Shown: positions 1-5,576 of the stretch, in pieces | How positions within the stretch are numbered: position 1 is the stretch's first letter | Layout of the letters: every line of letters begins with the position of its first letter | Origin: DTPS01 sp049591295 | GTDB taxonomy: Bacteria > Acidobacteriota > UBA4820 > DSQY01 | Assembly: GCA_049591295.1 (NCBI GenBank) | Contig: JBAWEQ010000091.1 | Span: 1 to 17,040, forward strand | Length of the DNA: 17,040 bases | Direction: 5' to 3' | Notes under the pieces: generated by a model | Told to the model about the DNA's origin: nothing | Database searches by the model: none | What the model saw: the letters and a program-made list of their open reading frames with translations, nothing else | Translations under genes and position numbers: made by a program

Positions 1-2
1 GC

Positions 3-83
3 CGCAGCCTCGCCGCCCCCCGCCAGGGCCTCCGCCAGACCGGATCCGGCCGCCGCGGCCTCGGCTGGGGCGCCGCGGGGTAG
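3..83 (+). CDS. possible C-terminal tail of a gene entering from the left edge
   Basis: An open frame runs from the left edge to a TAG at 81-83. Its third codon positions are almost all G or C (about 25 of 26), higher than in the other plus frame checked. That pattern is what real coding sequence looks like in this GC-rich genome. The 26 visible residues are rich in Arg, Gly and Ala and show no recognisable domain. GC content drops right after the stop, where repeat sequence begins. The stretch is too short to assign, and it could be chance. Confidence 0.25.
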   Translation, partial: RSLAAPRQGLRQTGSGRRGLGWGAAG

Positions 84-99
84 GCGAAGACAGGACCAT

Positions 100-177
100 T
101 CACCACGGAGAACGCGGAGAGCACGGAGGATAGAGGGAAAAGCGATTCACCACCAAGGCACGAAGACACGAAGCGGG
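100..177. repeat. CACGGAG / CACGAAG short-period repeat stretch
   Basis: Two related low-complexity runs lie side by side. The first is built on CACGGAG-like words (about 101-130) and the second on CACCAAGGCACGAAGACACG-like words (about 150-175). From memory, similar CACGGAG and CACCAAGGCACG strings are common between genes in environmental genomes of several phyla. No open frame with a start and ribosome site covers them. Nothing shows a function. Confidence 0.5.
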
Positions 178-320
178 ATGAATGACAGCCTTATCTTCGC
201 GGCCCTACTTGCATACCGGATCTCCCGCTTTCACGGCGCCGCGGGTACAGCCGAGCATGGGGAAAAGGGCCGCTCAAGGCGCCGCGTTGCCCACCTCGCG
301 GTTTGCCGCCCAAGCTCCCC

Positions 321-347
321 GTCATTCCCGCGAAAGCGGGAATCCAG
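321..347. repeat. dRS3-like palindrome (GTCATTCCC...GGGAATCC)
   Basis: Positions 324-343 read ATTCCCGCGAAAGCGGGAAT, a perfect 8-bp inverted repeat around a GAAA tetraloop. It fits the ATTCCC-N8-GGGAAT consensus known for the dRS3 element of Neisseria. It is flanked by GTC on the left and CC on the right, as in the common GTCATTCCCGC repeat of many Proteobacteria. Two longer elements with GTCATTC/GAATGAC ends lie at 5327-5372 and 5405-5493. The match to the dRS3 pattern is seen directly; common descent with the Neisseria element is not shown. Confidence 0.7.
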
Positions 348-389
348 GCCAGCGCAGCAGTTTCAGGATTCGCCACGGAAACCAAGGAG

Positions 390-437
390 AGGTGGAGAGG
401 TGGAGAGCTGAAGAGGTCAAGAGGTGAAAAGGTGAAG
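390..437 (+). repeat. octamer array, six in-phase AGGTGRAG units
   Basis: Six consecutive 8-bp units follow each other with no slip: AGGTGGAG twice, then AGCTGAAG, AGGTCAAG, AGGTGAAA and AGGTGAAG. The period of 8 is not a multiple of 3, so this is not a protein repeat. It lies in the non-coding gap beyond the anti-sigma gene. It belongs with the other 7-8 bp arrays in this window, and three perfect GGGTGAAG units recur at 4597-4620. Confidence 0.8.
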
Positions 438-457
438 GCGCAGGGAAGCCGCTTCTT

Positions 458-503
458 TTCTTAACCCCTTTACTCTTTACTCTTTACCCTTTACCCCTTT
501 CCC
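458..503 (-). repeat. heptamer/octamer array on the minus strand (AAAGGGT type)
   Basis: Read on the minus strand, this is a run of AAAGGGGT, AAAGGGT, AAAGAGT, AAAGAGT and AAAGGGGT units, a mix of 7 and 8 bp. It faces the purine-rich octamer array at 390-437 across a 20-bp gap, so one strand is purine-rich on the left and pyrimidine-rich on the right. It sits about 45 bp past the stop of the anti-sigma gene. It might help end that transcript, but no clean hairpin plus T-run is present. Confidence 0.65.
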
Positions 504-546
504 CCGCGGACTTCCTGCGAGTGGTGACAACGAGCCGATGTACTTC

Positions 547-1071
547 CTACCGAAAGTGCGGGGCGGGGACGAGGACCTTGGCGCTGAGGACGGCGGCCAT
601 GAGGATGGAGAAGAGGGCGGCGGCGGTGAGCGCCAGCCCCCAGGGCTCGCGGATGAGCGGAGCGAGCGGGGCGAGAAGGCCGGAGAGATAGCCGGCCGCG
701 GGCCCGAGGTACTCCGCGGCGCCCCGCCGCACCGGCTCGGGCACCAGCGTCGCGGAGAGCTTGGGCCACAGGATCACCAGCCCCGCGATCACGGAGAGGA
801 CGGTCAGCGCCGTGATGGCGGCCTCCTCGAAGAGCCCTCCCGCCTGACGCCAGAACAGACGGCCGCCGCGGGCCCGACCCAGCAGGGCGGCCCTCGTTTC
901 GAGGGCGAGGCGCGGCTGTTTGGCCCACTCGGGCGCCTCCCGCAGGGTCCCCTCGATCCGCAGGGCCAGGGCGCAGGCGGGGCAGGAGCTCGCGTGCTCC
1001 CGGCAGGCCTGCGGCACCGGCGCGCCGGGCTCCAGGCCGTCCAGCAGGTCGAGGCATTCGCGGCAGTTCAT
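547..1071 (-). CDS. zinc-finger anti-sigma factor, membrane-bound
   Basis: This 174-residue protein looks like an anti-sigma factor that holds the neighbouring ECF sigma factor at the membrane. Residues 3-33 carry a zf-HC2-type site, with C3 and then H26, C30 and C33 spaced H-x3-C-x2-C. Such a domain normally binds sigma region 4 and covers it. Two clear hydrophobic segments lie near residues 84-102 and 143-165, with a weaker one near 124-140, so the C-terminal half is membrane-embedded. The ATG overlaps the sigma stop codon in an ATGA (1068-1071), a sign of translational coupling. A much longer upstream frame exists but would run through the sigma gene, so it was not used. The inducing signal cannot be told from sequence. 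Confidence 0.85.
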   Translation of the reverse strand: MNCRECLDLLDGLEPGAPVPQACREHASSCPACALALRIEGTLREAPEWAKQPRLALETRAALLGRARGGRLFWRQAGGLFEEAAITALTVLSVIAGLVILWPKLSATLVPEPVRRGAAEYLGPAAGYLSGLLAPLAPLIREPWGLALTAAALFSILMAAVLSAKVLVPAPHFR

Positions 1072-1637
1072 GGGCGGGCCTCCATCAGGTCTCGGACCAC
1101 CCGGCCTCTCAGCGCCCGGCGGGCGCGAAAGAGCAGGGTCTTCACCGTCCCTTCGGGGAGGGTGCAGGCCGCGGCGATCTCCGCCACGCTGAGGCCATCC
1201 CAGTAGAGCATGTGCAGGATCTCCCTCTCGCGGGGCGCCAGCGTCCCCATGGCCGCCTCGATCCCCCGGCGGAACTGTCCCTCCTCCACCTGCGCGAGGG
1301 GCGTCGGCGCGGGGTCCGGCGGGCAGATATCCGCGCCGGACTCCTCCAGCGGCTCGGCGGCGCGGCCCGTGCCCCTCGCGTGGTCCACCACCGCGTTGTG
1401 GGCGATCCGGAAGATCCATGTCTTCAGGCTGCTGCCCCGCCGGAAGGAGCCGAGTCCCTTGAGGATCTTCAGGAAGGTCTCCTGGCAGAGGTCCTCGGCC
1501 GTGGCGCGATCGCCCGTCATCCGCCAGATGAGGCCCAGCACATAAGGCTCGTAGTGTTCCATGATCTTGGCGAAGGCCGCCGCGTCACCCGCCTTGAAGG
1601 CATCGATCCAGCGCTGCTCGGCGGGCAGAGGTTCCAT
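1068..1637 (-). CDS. ECF-type RNA polymerase sigma factor
   Basis: This is a 189-residue sigma-70 family protein of the extracytoplasmic function type, with only regions 2 and 4. Region 2 lies around residues 18-88; the DLCQETFLKI core (49-58) and the WIFRIAHN stretch (74-81) match the usual -10 recognition helix area. A Pro/Glu-rich linker (90-120) follows. Region 4 spans about 122-180, with the helix-turn-helix SVAEIAAACTLPEGTVKTLL near 150-169. The ATG is preceded by a strong GGAGGAGGGAG ribosome site. It sits between a DUF6249-type membrane protein gene upstream and the anti-sigma gene it overlaps by 4 nt, a standard sigma/anti-sigma layout. Many such factors control their own operon; no promoter match is visible here to prove it. 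Confidence 0.95.
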   Translation of the reverse strand: MEPLPAEQRWIDAFKAGDAAAFAKIMEHYEPYVLGLIWRMTGDRATAEDLCQETFLKILKGLGSFRRGSSLKTWIFRIAHNAVVDHARGTGRAAEPLEESGADICPPDPAPTPLAQVEEGQFRRGIEAAMGTLAPREREILHMLYWDGLSVAEIAAACTLPEGTVKTLLFRARRALRGRVVRDLMEARP

Positions 1638-1679
1638 GCGCGGCTCCCTCCTCCTTTCCTAATATCGGCCGGGGGCCGC

Positions 1680-2063
1680 TCAGCGGGGACTTTCGGGCGG
1701 TGGATTATCGACCTTCCGCCCCACCAGCGCCCAGTAGACCAGGTCACCGAGGCCGATAAAGGCCACGAAGCCGCCCCACACGGCCGCCGTCGGCCCGGCG
1801 CTGACGTAGAGCGCCCCGGCCAGGCCCGCACCGATGAAGAGGAGGCGAATGCCACCGCGCAGCGGATGGCGGTAGTGGTTCCGGCCCAGGGGGGCGCCGC
1901 CCTCGGCCAGGTCCGGCAGAGGGATGCCCTTCTCGATCGCGGCCAGCCGCTCCTGGTTGCGCATGATGCTCTTACGGTAATGAACCCACATGACGATGGC
2001 GACGATGAGCACGCCGGCCCCGAAGACCGTCGTAATCGCCACGATAGCAGTGAAGTCCGGCAT
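1680..2063 (-). CDS. small DUF6249-type membrane protein
   Basis: The protein has 127 residues, with one N-terminal membrane segment (about 6-26), a charged stretch containing YRKSIMRNQERLAAIEKGIP (29-48), and two close C-terminal hydrophobic segments (about 73-91 and 95-113). This layout, including the RxAAIEKGxPLP stretch just before the second membrane part, resembles the DUF6249 family, whose function is unknown. An AAGGAGGA ribosome site sits 5-6 nt before the ATG. The gene lies 42 bp upstream of the ECF sigma gene on the same strand and is probably the first gene of that operon. From memory, similar small proteins are often found beside sigma/anti-sigma pairs, so a role in envelope sensing is plausible but not shown. 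Confidence 0.75.
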   Translation of the reverse strand: MPDFTAIVAITTVFGAGVLIVAIVMWVHYRKSIMRNQERLAAIEKGIPLPDLAEGGAPLGRNHYRHPLRGGIRLLFIGAGLAGALYVSAGPTAAVWGGFVAFIGLGDLVYWALVGRKVDNPPPESPR

Positions 2064-2131
2064 GGGAATCCTCCTTCAGGTCCCTTGGACGGAGGAGGGG
2101 GCGATCCGGTTTCAGCGGGAGACCGGCCTCC

Positions 2132-2944
2132 TTACCGCCCGACGCCGGCGGGCTCGGCGGCGAGGATTGCGGCCGCCGCCTCACCGAGGCCGGCGCGCCA
2201 GAGCGAAGCGTTGAAGCGCATGCCCGTCACGCCGTCCGAGGCCTCCGAGGCGAGCCAGAGCAGAGGCGGGACCACGACCGCCGGGTCCAGCATCTGGGCC
2301 CGCACTTCCTGCGGCACCCCTTCGGGGATCATGCCGGTTCGCGTGGCGCCGCCAGGCAAGAGGGCGTTCACCGTCACCCCCGTCCCCGCCAGATCCTGCG
2401 CCCAGATGGCCGTCTCCGATTCCAGCGCCGCCTTCGACGGACCGTAGGGCGAGAAACCCTTCCGCCCCATGGTGGAATAGTTCATGGAGACGTTGACGAT
2501 CCGCCCCCACTGGTTGGCCAGCATGGCGGGGAGGGCCGCCTGCGCCATCAGGAAAGGCCCGTTGACGTTCACGTCGATGAGGGCCCGCCAGGCGGTGGCC
2601 TCGGCCCTCCAGAAGGGCTCCGGATCGGTGAGGAAGGCGGCGTTCACGCTCCGCATCCCCAGCCCGGCGTTGTTCACGAGGAGGTGGAGCGCGCCGAAGC
2701 GCTCCAGCGCCTCACTCACGGCTCGGCGGCAGTCCGTCTGGGAGGTGACGTCGGCCGCCAGGGGCACGACCCTTCCGCCTCCAGCCTCGGCCTCCCGCGC
2801 CGACGATGCGACTTCCGCCTCCGTGCGCGCCATGGCCACCACGCTCGCGCCCGCCGCCGCCAGCCCCAGTGCCATGGCCCGTCCCAATCCGCGCCCCGCC
2901 CCCGTGACCAGCGCCACCTTCCCCGACAGCCGTCCGTCCGCCAT
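2132..2944 (-). CDS. SDR family NAD(P)-dependent oxidoreductase
   Basis: This 270-residue classical short-chain dehydrogenase/reductase has the cofactor motif TGAGRGLG at 14-21, NNAG at 91-94 and the active-site YGPSK at 167-171 (Tyr167, Lys171). The substrate is unknown. ATG at 2944 was chosen because AAAGGAGG lies 5 nt before it; an in-frame GTG 6 nt upstream sits inside that site. The stretch before the active Tyr reads NVSMNYSTMGRKGFSPY. Counting back 13 residues from Tyr167, where the catalytic Ser normally sits, gives Met154, with Ser153 and Ser157 nearby. This resembles an SDR subgroup with a TT-x4-TM segment in that place, so the Ser role may be filled by a neighbour or lost. It lies 68 bp upstream of the DUF6249 gene and may or may not share its transcript. 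Confidence 0.9.
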   Translation of the reverse strand: MADGRLSGKVALVTGAGRGLGRAMALGLAAAGASVVAMARTEAEVASSAREAEAGGGRVVPLAADVTSQTDCRRAVSEALERFGALHLLVNNAGLGMRSVNAAFLTDPEPFWRAEATAWRALIDVNVNGPFLMAQAALPAMLANQWGRIVNVSMNYSTMGRKGFSPYGPSKAALESETAIWAQDLAGTGVTVNALLPGGATRTGMIPEGVPQEVRAQMLDPAVVVPPLLWLASEASDGVTGMRFNASLWRAGLGEAAAAILAAEPAGVGR

Positions 2945-3084
2945 GGGCACCTCCTTTGACTACCCCCATCCTAGACCATCGACCGAAAAGGTGGGGGAAG
3001 CTCGTAGCGTAGGCACCGTCTTCGTGGTGCCCACCGCTTTCCGAATCGGCACGGCTCCTCGATAAGTTCTCCCTGGCGCCACCG

Positions 3085-3113
3085 AATCGGCGGGCACCAC
3101 CGCTCTGCCGATT
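3085..3113. terminator. possible hairpin downstream of the GNAT gene region
   Basis: AATCGGC (3085-3091) and GCCGATT (3107-3113) are perfect inverted arms around a 15-nt loop. A second inverted pair, GGCACC (3012-3017) and GGTGCC (3026-3031), lies nearby. Both fall past the stop of the minus-strand gene fragment ending at 3146. There is no clear T-run, so a terminator role is only possible. Confidence 0.3.
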
Positions 3114-3145
3114 GTTCCCGCCGCACGCGCTAGCCGCTCCGCATG

Positions 3146-3331
3146 TCACGGCAGGCCCTCGAAGGTCTCCACGCGGTAGCCCGGCTTGTCCCGCCAGGAT
3201 TCCTCGCACATCCAGCCGGCCACCAGCCGCTGGAACTGCGGGTGCTCGAACAGGTGATCAATTTGGACGTGAATGCGCGGCCTTCCTTCCCCTATCCCGA
3301 CCGAGGTGCCCTCTGCCGCGCGCCTTGCGAG
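3146..3331 (-). pseudogene. gene fragment without a start codon, possibly a GNAT N-terminus
   Basis: On the minus strand an open frame ends with TGA at 3146-3148 and reads upstream through IDHLFEHPQFQRLVAGWM and CEESWRDKPGYRVETFEGLP. It has no ATG, GTG or TTG that would give a usable start before it reaches the end of the adjacent GNAT gene. The xxHLxEHPxFxxxVAxWxxEE pattern resembles the first 20-30 residues of some GNAT acetyltransferases, but the frame then stops, so no full domain could form. It may be the remains of a second acetyltransferase gene. The left limit of the coding similarity is uncertain. It could also be a chance open frame in GC-rich DNA, though its composition looks protein-like. 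Confidence 0.35.
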
Positions 3332-3340
3332 GCGCCCCCG

Positions 3341-3844
3341 TCAGCTCTCCGCGAGAAAGGCCCGGTGGAACTCGACCGTGCCGTGCGGGACCTTCCCGTC
3401 AAAGGTCAGGGCGAGAAAGAACTCCTGCGGGATGCCCTCGTGGACCATCTCTGGGTAGTTGCGGTAGCCGAACCGCCGGTAGTAGCCCGGCTCGCCCACG
3501 AGGCAGCAGCCCCGCGCGCCCAGCTCCCTCTTCAGGAGCGACATCCCCTCCTCCATCAGCGCCTTGCCGATGCCGCGCCCCTGGCGCTCCGGCAGCACCG
3601 ACACGGGCCCGACGCCGTACCAGTCCGGTGAGCCGTCCGAGAAGGTCACGGGCGAGAAGGCCACGTGGCCCACCACCCGCCCCTCCTCCTCCGCCACCAG
3701 CGACAGCGTCAGCGCCCCCGCCGCCCGCAGCGCGGTGATGATGAACTGCTCCGTGTGGCGGCTGATGGCCAGCGTGTTGAACGCCGCCGCCGTCACCTCC
3801 GTGATCGCCTCGAAATCCCCCGGTGTTTCCCTTCGGATCAACAT
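3341..3844 (-). CDS. GNAT family N-acetyltransferase (YhbS-like)
   Basis: This 167-residue acetyltransferase likely transfers an acetyl group from acetyl-CoA to an amine; the acceptor is unknown. The acetyl-CoA-binding motif A is clear: VGPVSVLPERQGRGIGKALM (78-97), with the Q-x-x-G-x-G signature QGRGIG at 88-93. Upstream are the first helix and the VVGHVAFSPVTF strand pair (57-68). The later GEPGYYRRFGY (117-127) is typical of the COG3153/YhbS group. ATG at 3844 is preceded by GGGGAGGG at a good distance. An in-frame start further upstream would add 11 residues without a better ribosome site. The gene stands alone, with about 100 bp to its upstream neighbour on the same strand. Confidence 0.9.
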   Translation of the reverse strand: MLIRRETPGDFEAITEVTAAAFNTLAISRHTEQFIITALRAAGALTLSLVAEEEGRVVGHVAFSPVTFSDGSPDWYGVGPVSVLPERQGRGIGKALMEEGMSLLKRELGARGCCLVGEPGYYRRFGYRNYPEMVHEGIPQEFFLALTFDGKVPHGTVEFHRAFLAES

Positions 3845-3947
3845 GGTCCCTCCCCAATGATCCCTGTCGCGTGCCATCCACGTGGTGGAATCGGCAACGC
3901 CGCGCCGCCGCTCTTGCCCCTCCCGCTTGCCTTCCTCTTTTCCGCCG

Positions 3948-4358
3948 TTATTGCGGAAGCAGCCCGAGTTGCGTCAGCGCGGCCAGGTTGTCCCAGGACG
4001 TCCAGGTCTCGGCGATCCGTTCGCCCTCGAAACGATGCATGCCGATGATGACGATGCTCATCGCTTTGCCCGTTGCCGGAAACGGGCCCAGGGGCCCCCG
4101 TTGCGTGCCCGTCCCTCTCGATCGCCACGCCACATAATCCCCTTCGGCGACCAGTTGTTCGATCTCCTCGCGATAGTCGGGAAAGGTCGTCTGGTTGGCC
4201 ATCAGCCATTGCCGCATGGCCTCGCGCCCCCGGATCTCCTGCAAACCGGGCGGCATCGCCTGACAGTGGCGCACGTAGTTCGGAGACAGCGCCTCGACGA
4301 ACCCCGTGACGTCGCCTTGCGAGAGCCCTTCCAGGAGTGCCCTCCTGACCCCATGCAA
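3948..4358 (-). CDS. SnoaL-like (ester cyclase type) NTF2-fold protein
   Basis: A 136-residue protein of the SnoaL/ester-cyclase group in the NTF2-like fold. Members are small alpha+beta barrels, some of them polyketide cyclases, many without known substrate. Visible family features are the helix with LSQGDVTGFVEALSPNYVRH (12-31), the GREAMRQWLMANQTTFPDY segment (44-62), GDYVAWRSRGTGTQRGPLGP (72-91) and the closing strand EGERIAETWTSWDNLAALTQ. The frame opens with TTG at 4358. No ATG or GTG lies upstream in frame, and GGAGGTG is about 18 nt away, too far to be ideal, so the start is uncertain and a few N-terminal residues may be lost. A role in polyketide synthesis is unlikely, as no such genes are nearby. 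Confidence 0.8.
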   Translation of the reverse strand: MHGVRRALLEGLSQGDVTGFVEALSPNYVRHCQAMPPGLQEIRGREAMRQWLMANQTTFPDYREEIEQLVAEGDYVAWRSRGTGTQRGPLGPFPATGKAMSIVIIGMHRFEGERIAETWTSWDNLAALTQLGLLPQ

Positions 4359-4570
4359 GGGTCGCGCCGTCTCGCACCTCCCAGATTGGGCCGCCGGATT
4401 AGCCCGCAGCTCGGCGCGGGAACGGACGGCGAAGGTAGTCTGGAGGGATAGTCGGCTCTCGGCATCCCCTCTCCCCCTGGCTGGACGGTCACGGTGTAGG
4501 TGCCAGCGTAGGGCTGACTGGCTAACGAAGTCAAGGGAACGACGGTCAGCAGCGAGAAGCCAGAAAGGAG

Positions 4571-4594
4571 TCGCGCTCTGGAGAGCGCTCCTAC
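4571..4594 (-). repeat. REP-like hairpin with GTAG head
   Basis: Read on the minus strand, GTAG is followed by GAGCGCTCTCCAGAGCGCGA. The core GCGCTCT-CC-AGAGCGC (4573-4588 on the plus strand) is a hairpin with 7-bp arms and a 2-nt loop. A GTAG tetranucleotide 5' of a GC-rich hairpin is the hallmark of REP elements moved by RAYT transposases, and GTAGGAGCGC-type REPs are common in Pseudomonas and Xanthomonadaceae. No RAYT gene is in the window. It sits next to three GGGTGAAG octamers (4597-4620). Confidence 0.6.
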
Positions 4595-4596
4595 AC

Positions 4597-4620
4597 GGGT
4601 GAAGGGGTGAAGGGGTGAAG
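4597..4620 (+). repeat. three perfect GGGTGAAG octamers
   Basis: GGGTGAAG occurs three times in a row with no change (4597-4604, 4605-4612, 4613-4620). It directly follows the REP-like hairpin. It is the same unit type as in the array at 390-437. Confidence 0.75.
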
Positions 4621-4664
4621 CAGGGAGCCGCTCAATGTGCCGCTTTCGAAGGCCCCCCCGCGCC

Positions 4665-4761
4665 CTCATCCGCTCATCGCCTCATCACCCAATCGCTTAA
4701 TCGCTTAACGCCTAATCGCTTAATCGCTTAATCGCTTAACGCCTAATCGCCTCATCGCCCC
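4665..4761 (-). repeat. octamer array, GCGATTAA type, on the minus strand
   Basis: Read on the minus strand, this is about twelve units of the GCGATNNR type, mainly GCGATTAA, GCGATTAG and GCGATGAG. A few are 7 bp long, such as GCGTTAA, which occurs twice. The same unit type appears on the plus strand at 11971-12098 and 15711-15742. The array ends about 50 bp upstream of the DUF488 gene and fills what should be its promoter region. It has no spacers and is not a CRISPR. Confidence 0.85.
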
Positions 4762-4811
4762 CTCTTGCGCTATAGTGTCGCCAGTCGAGACCGGGGCGGA
4801 AGGAGGTTCCC

Positions 4812-5201
4812 ATGGCGATCCGGGTGGTGCGGCTGGGAAGCCCGAGGGCAGAGGGCGAGGGGCTGCGGCTGGGGACGGTGAGGCGGCCGCCGCGGGGGGT
4901 GCCGAAGGCGGAGCACGCCTCTCGGGATTTCTACGACGCGTGGCTGCCGGAGCTGGCCCCCTCGGAGGAGCTAGTGAAGGAGGCGCAGAAGGCGGCCGAC
5001 GAGCGGGCCTGGCGAGCCTTCGAGCGGCGCTACCGCGCCGAGATGAAGCGGCCCGAGGCCGCGCGCCTGCTCGCGCTCCTGGCGGCCCTCTCGCACCAGA
5101 CGAACTTCTCGGTGGGATGTTACTGTGAAGACGAATCCCACTGCCACCGGTCGGTGCTCAGGGCGCTGCTGCTCGAACGCGGGGCGGACCTAGCCCCGTA
5201 G
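4812..5201 (+). CDS. DUF488 family protein
   Basis: This 129-residue protein belongs to the DUF488 group (YeaO-like), small cytoplasmic proteins of unknown biochemical role. The family marks are LGTVRRPPRGVPK near 20-32, the FYDAWLPELAPSEELVK block (40-56), a central helix with WRAFERRYRAEM (67-78), and the end motif GCYCEDESHCHRSVLRALL (102-120). Cys103, Cys105, Cys111 and His112 could bind a metal, but this is inference. The length is normal for the family. AGGAGG sits just upstream of the ATG. It stands alone, with an octamer array on its 5' side and MITE-like repeats on its 3' side. Confidence 0.88.
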   Translation: MAIRVVRLGSPRAEGEGLRLGTVRRPPRGVPKAEHASRDFYDAWLPELAPSEELVKEAQKAADERAWRAFERRYRAEMKRPEAARLLALLAALSHQTNFSVGCYCEDESHCHRSVLRALLLERGADLAP

Positions 5202-5215
5202 GGCGGGTATCGCCC
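5201..5215 (+). terminator. weak hairpin after the DUF488 gene
   Basis: GGGCG (5201-5205) pairs with CGCCC (5211-5215) around a 5-nt loop, starting at the last base of the stop codon. The sequence after it has scattered T residues but no real T-run, so this is at best a weak terminator. Confidence 0.3.
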
Positions 5216-5326
5216 CTGGAGGTCCGTCTTCTCTTTCGCCACCCTCGCATCGGCGTACCGTCAAGCGGCGCCGTTCCAGGGTGAAGGTGAGCAACGGCGC
5301 ACCGGGCCATCCTCCGGTCATCCCGG

Positions 5327-5372
5327 CGAACGGAGCGCGCGTGGAATCAGATTCCGGACAAGCCGGAATGAC
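5327..5372. repeat. MITE-like palindromic element A (GTCAT...ATGAC)
   Basis: This 46-bp element has ends GTCATCCCGGC and GCCGGAATGAC, which match as inverted repeats at 10 of 11 positions. Inside is a second palindrome, GGAATC-A-GATTCC (5343-5355). It carries no coding capacity. Element B, 32 bp further on, has the same plan. Confidence 0.7.
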
Positions 5373-5404
5373 GCCATCGGGGCACCTGCTGGATTCTCCT
5401 CCCC

Positions 5405-5493
5405 GTCATTCTGGCGAGCGCAGCGGGTCCAGAATCCGATTCAGGACCGGCTGAAAGCCTGCCAAGCGAAGTGCGACCAGGACCTGGAATGAC
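5405..5493. repeat. MITE-like palindromic element B (GTCATTC...GAATGAC)
   Basis: This 89-bp element begins with GTCATTC and ends with GAATGAC, and it holds the inner palindrome GAATC-C-GATTC (5432-5442), as element A does. After the shared left part (GGCGARCG-x-AGCG), its right half is longer by about 40 bp. It lies between the DUF488 and DHFR-like genes. Confidence 0.65.
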
Positions 5494-5576
5494 GGACCTC
5501 GGTGCCTGCATGACATGCGGGGATACGCCCGCTTTGAGAGGCTTTTGCCACCCAACGACCTGCGGAGGGCCCGACG

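Larger units (their letters stand above)
84..546. other. non-coding gap made mostly of short repeats
   Basis: This gap holds no supportable gene. Short open frames at 178-427 on the plus strand and 191-385 on the minus strand overlap the dRS3-like palindrome and the octamer array and show no family features. From left to right it contains CACGGAG-type repeats, about 140 bp of unassigned sequence, the palindrome at 321-347, and the two facing arrays at 390-437 and 458-503. Confidence 0.6.
2945..3340. other. gap between SDR and GNAT genes
   Basis: About 400 bp without an intact gene. The part nearest the SDR gene (2945-3145) carries two inverted repeats (3012-3031 and 3085-3113) and is presumably where the SDR promoter lies, but no convincing -35/-10 pair was found. 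The rest (3146-3340) is the startless GNAT-like fragment. Plus-strand open frames here are shadows of the minus-strand sequence. Confidence 0.5.
4359..4811. other. 453-bp gap with REP-like and octamer repeats
   Basis: No intact gene is supported here. The half nearest the SnoaL-like gene (4359-4570) is ordinary GC-rich sequence in which a minus-strand frame gives a short hydrophobic stretch, without a ribosome site or family match. The other half is the REP-like hairpin (4571-4594), three GGGTGAAG octamers (4597-4620) and the octamer array (4665-4761). A TATAGT at 4771-4776 could be a -10 box for the DUF488 gene, but no -35 box stands at the right distance. Confidence 0.5.
5202..5576. other. 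gap holding two MITE-like elements
   Basis: Apart from the weak hairpin at 5201-5215 and the two palindromic elements (5327-5372, 5405-5493), no gene or RNA is seen. A long minus-strand open frame crossing this gap runs antisense through the DHFR-like gene and is a shadow. Confidence 0.5.

Noticed and set aside
4202..4669. Minus-strand open frame with a short hydrophobic stretch and a TYTVTVQPG segment
   Set aside because: It crosses the REP-like hairpin and the SnoaL-like gene in another frame, has no ribosome site, and only about 35 residues look protein-like. A decayed gene is possible but not supported.
4771..4776. TATAGT as a promoter for the DUF488 gene
   Set aside because: No -35 box stands 16-18 bp upstream; that position falls in the octamer array. 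Kept only as a remark.
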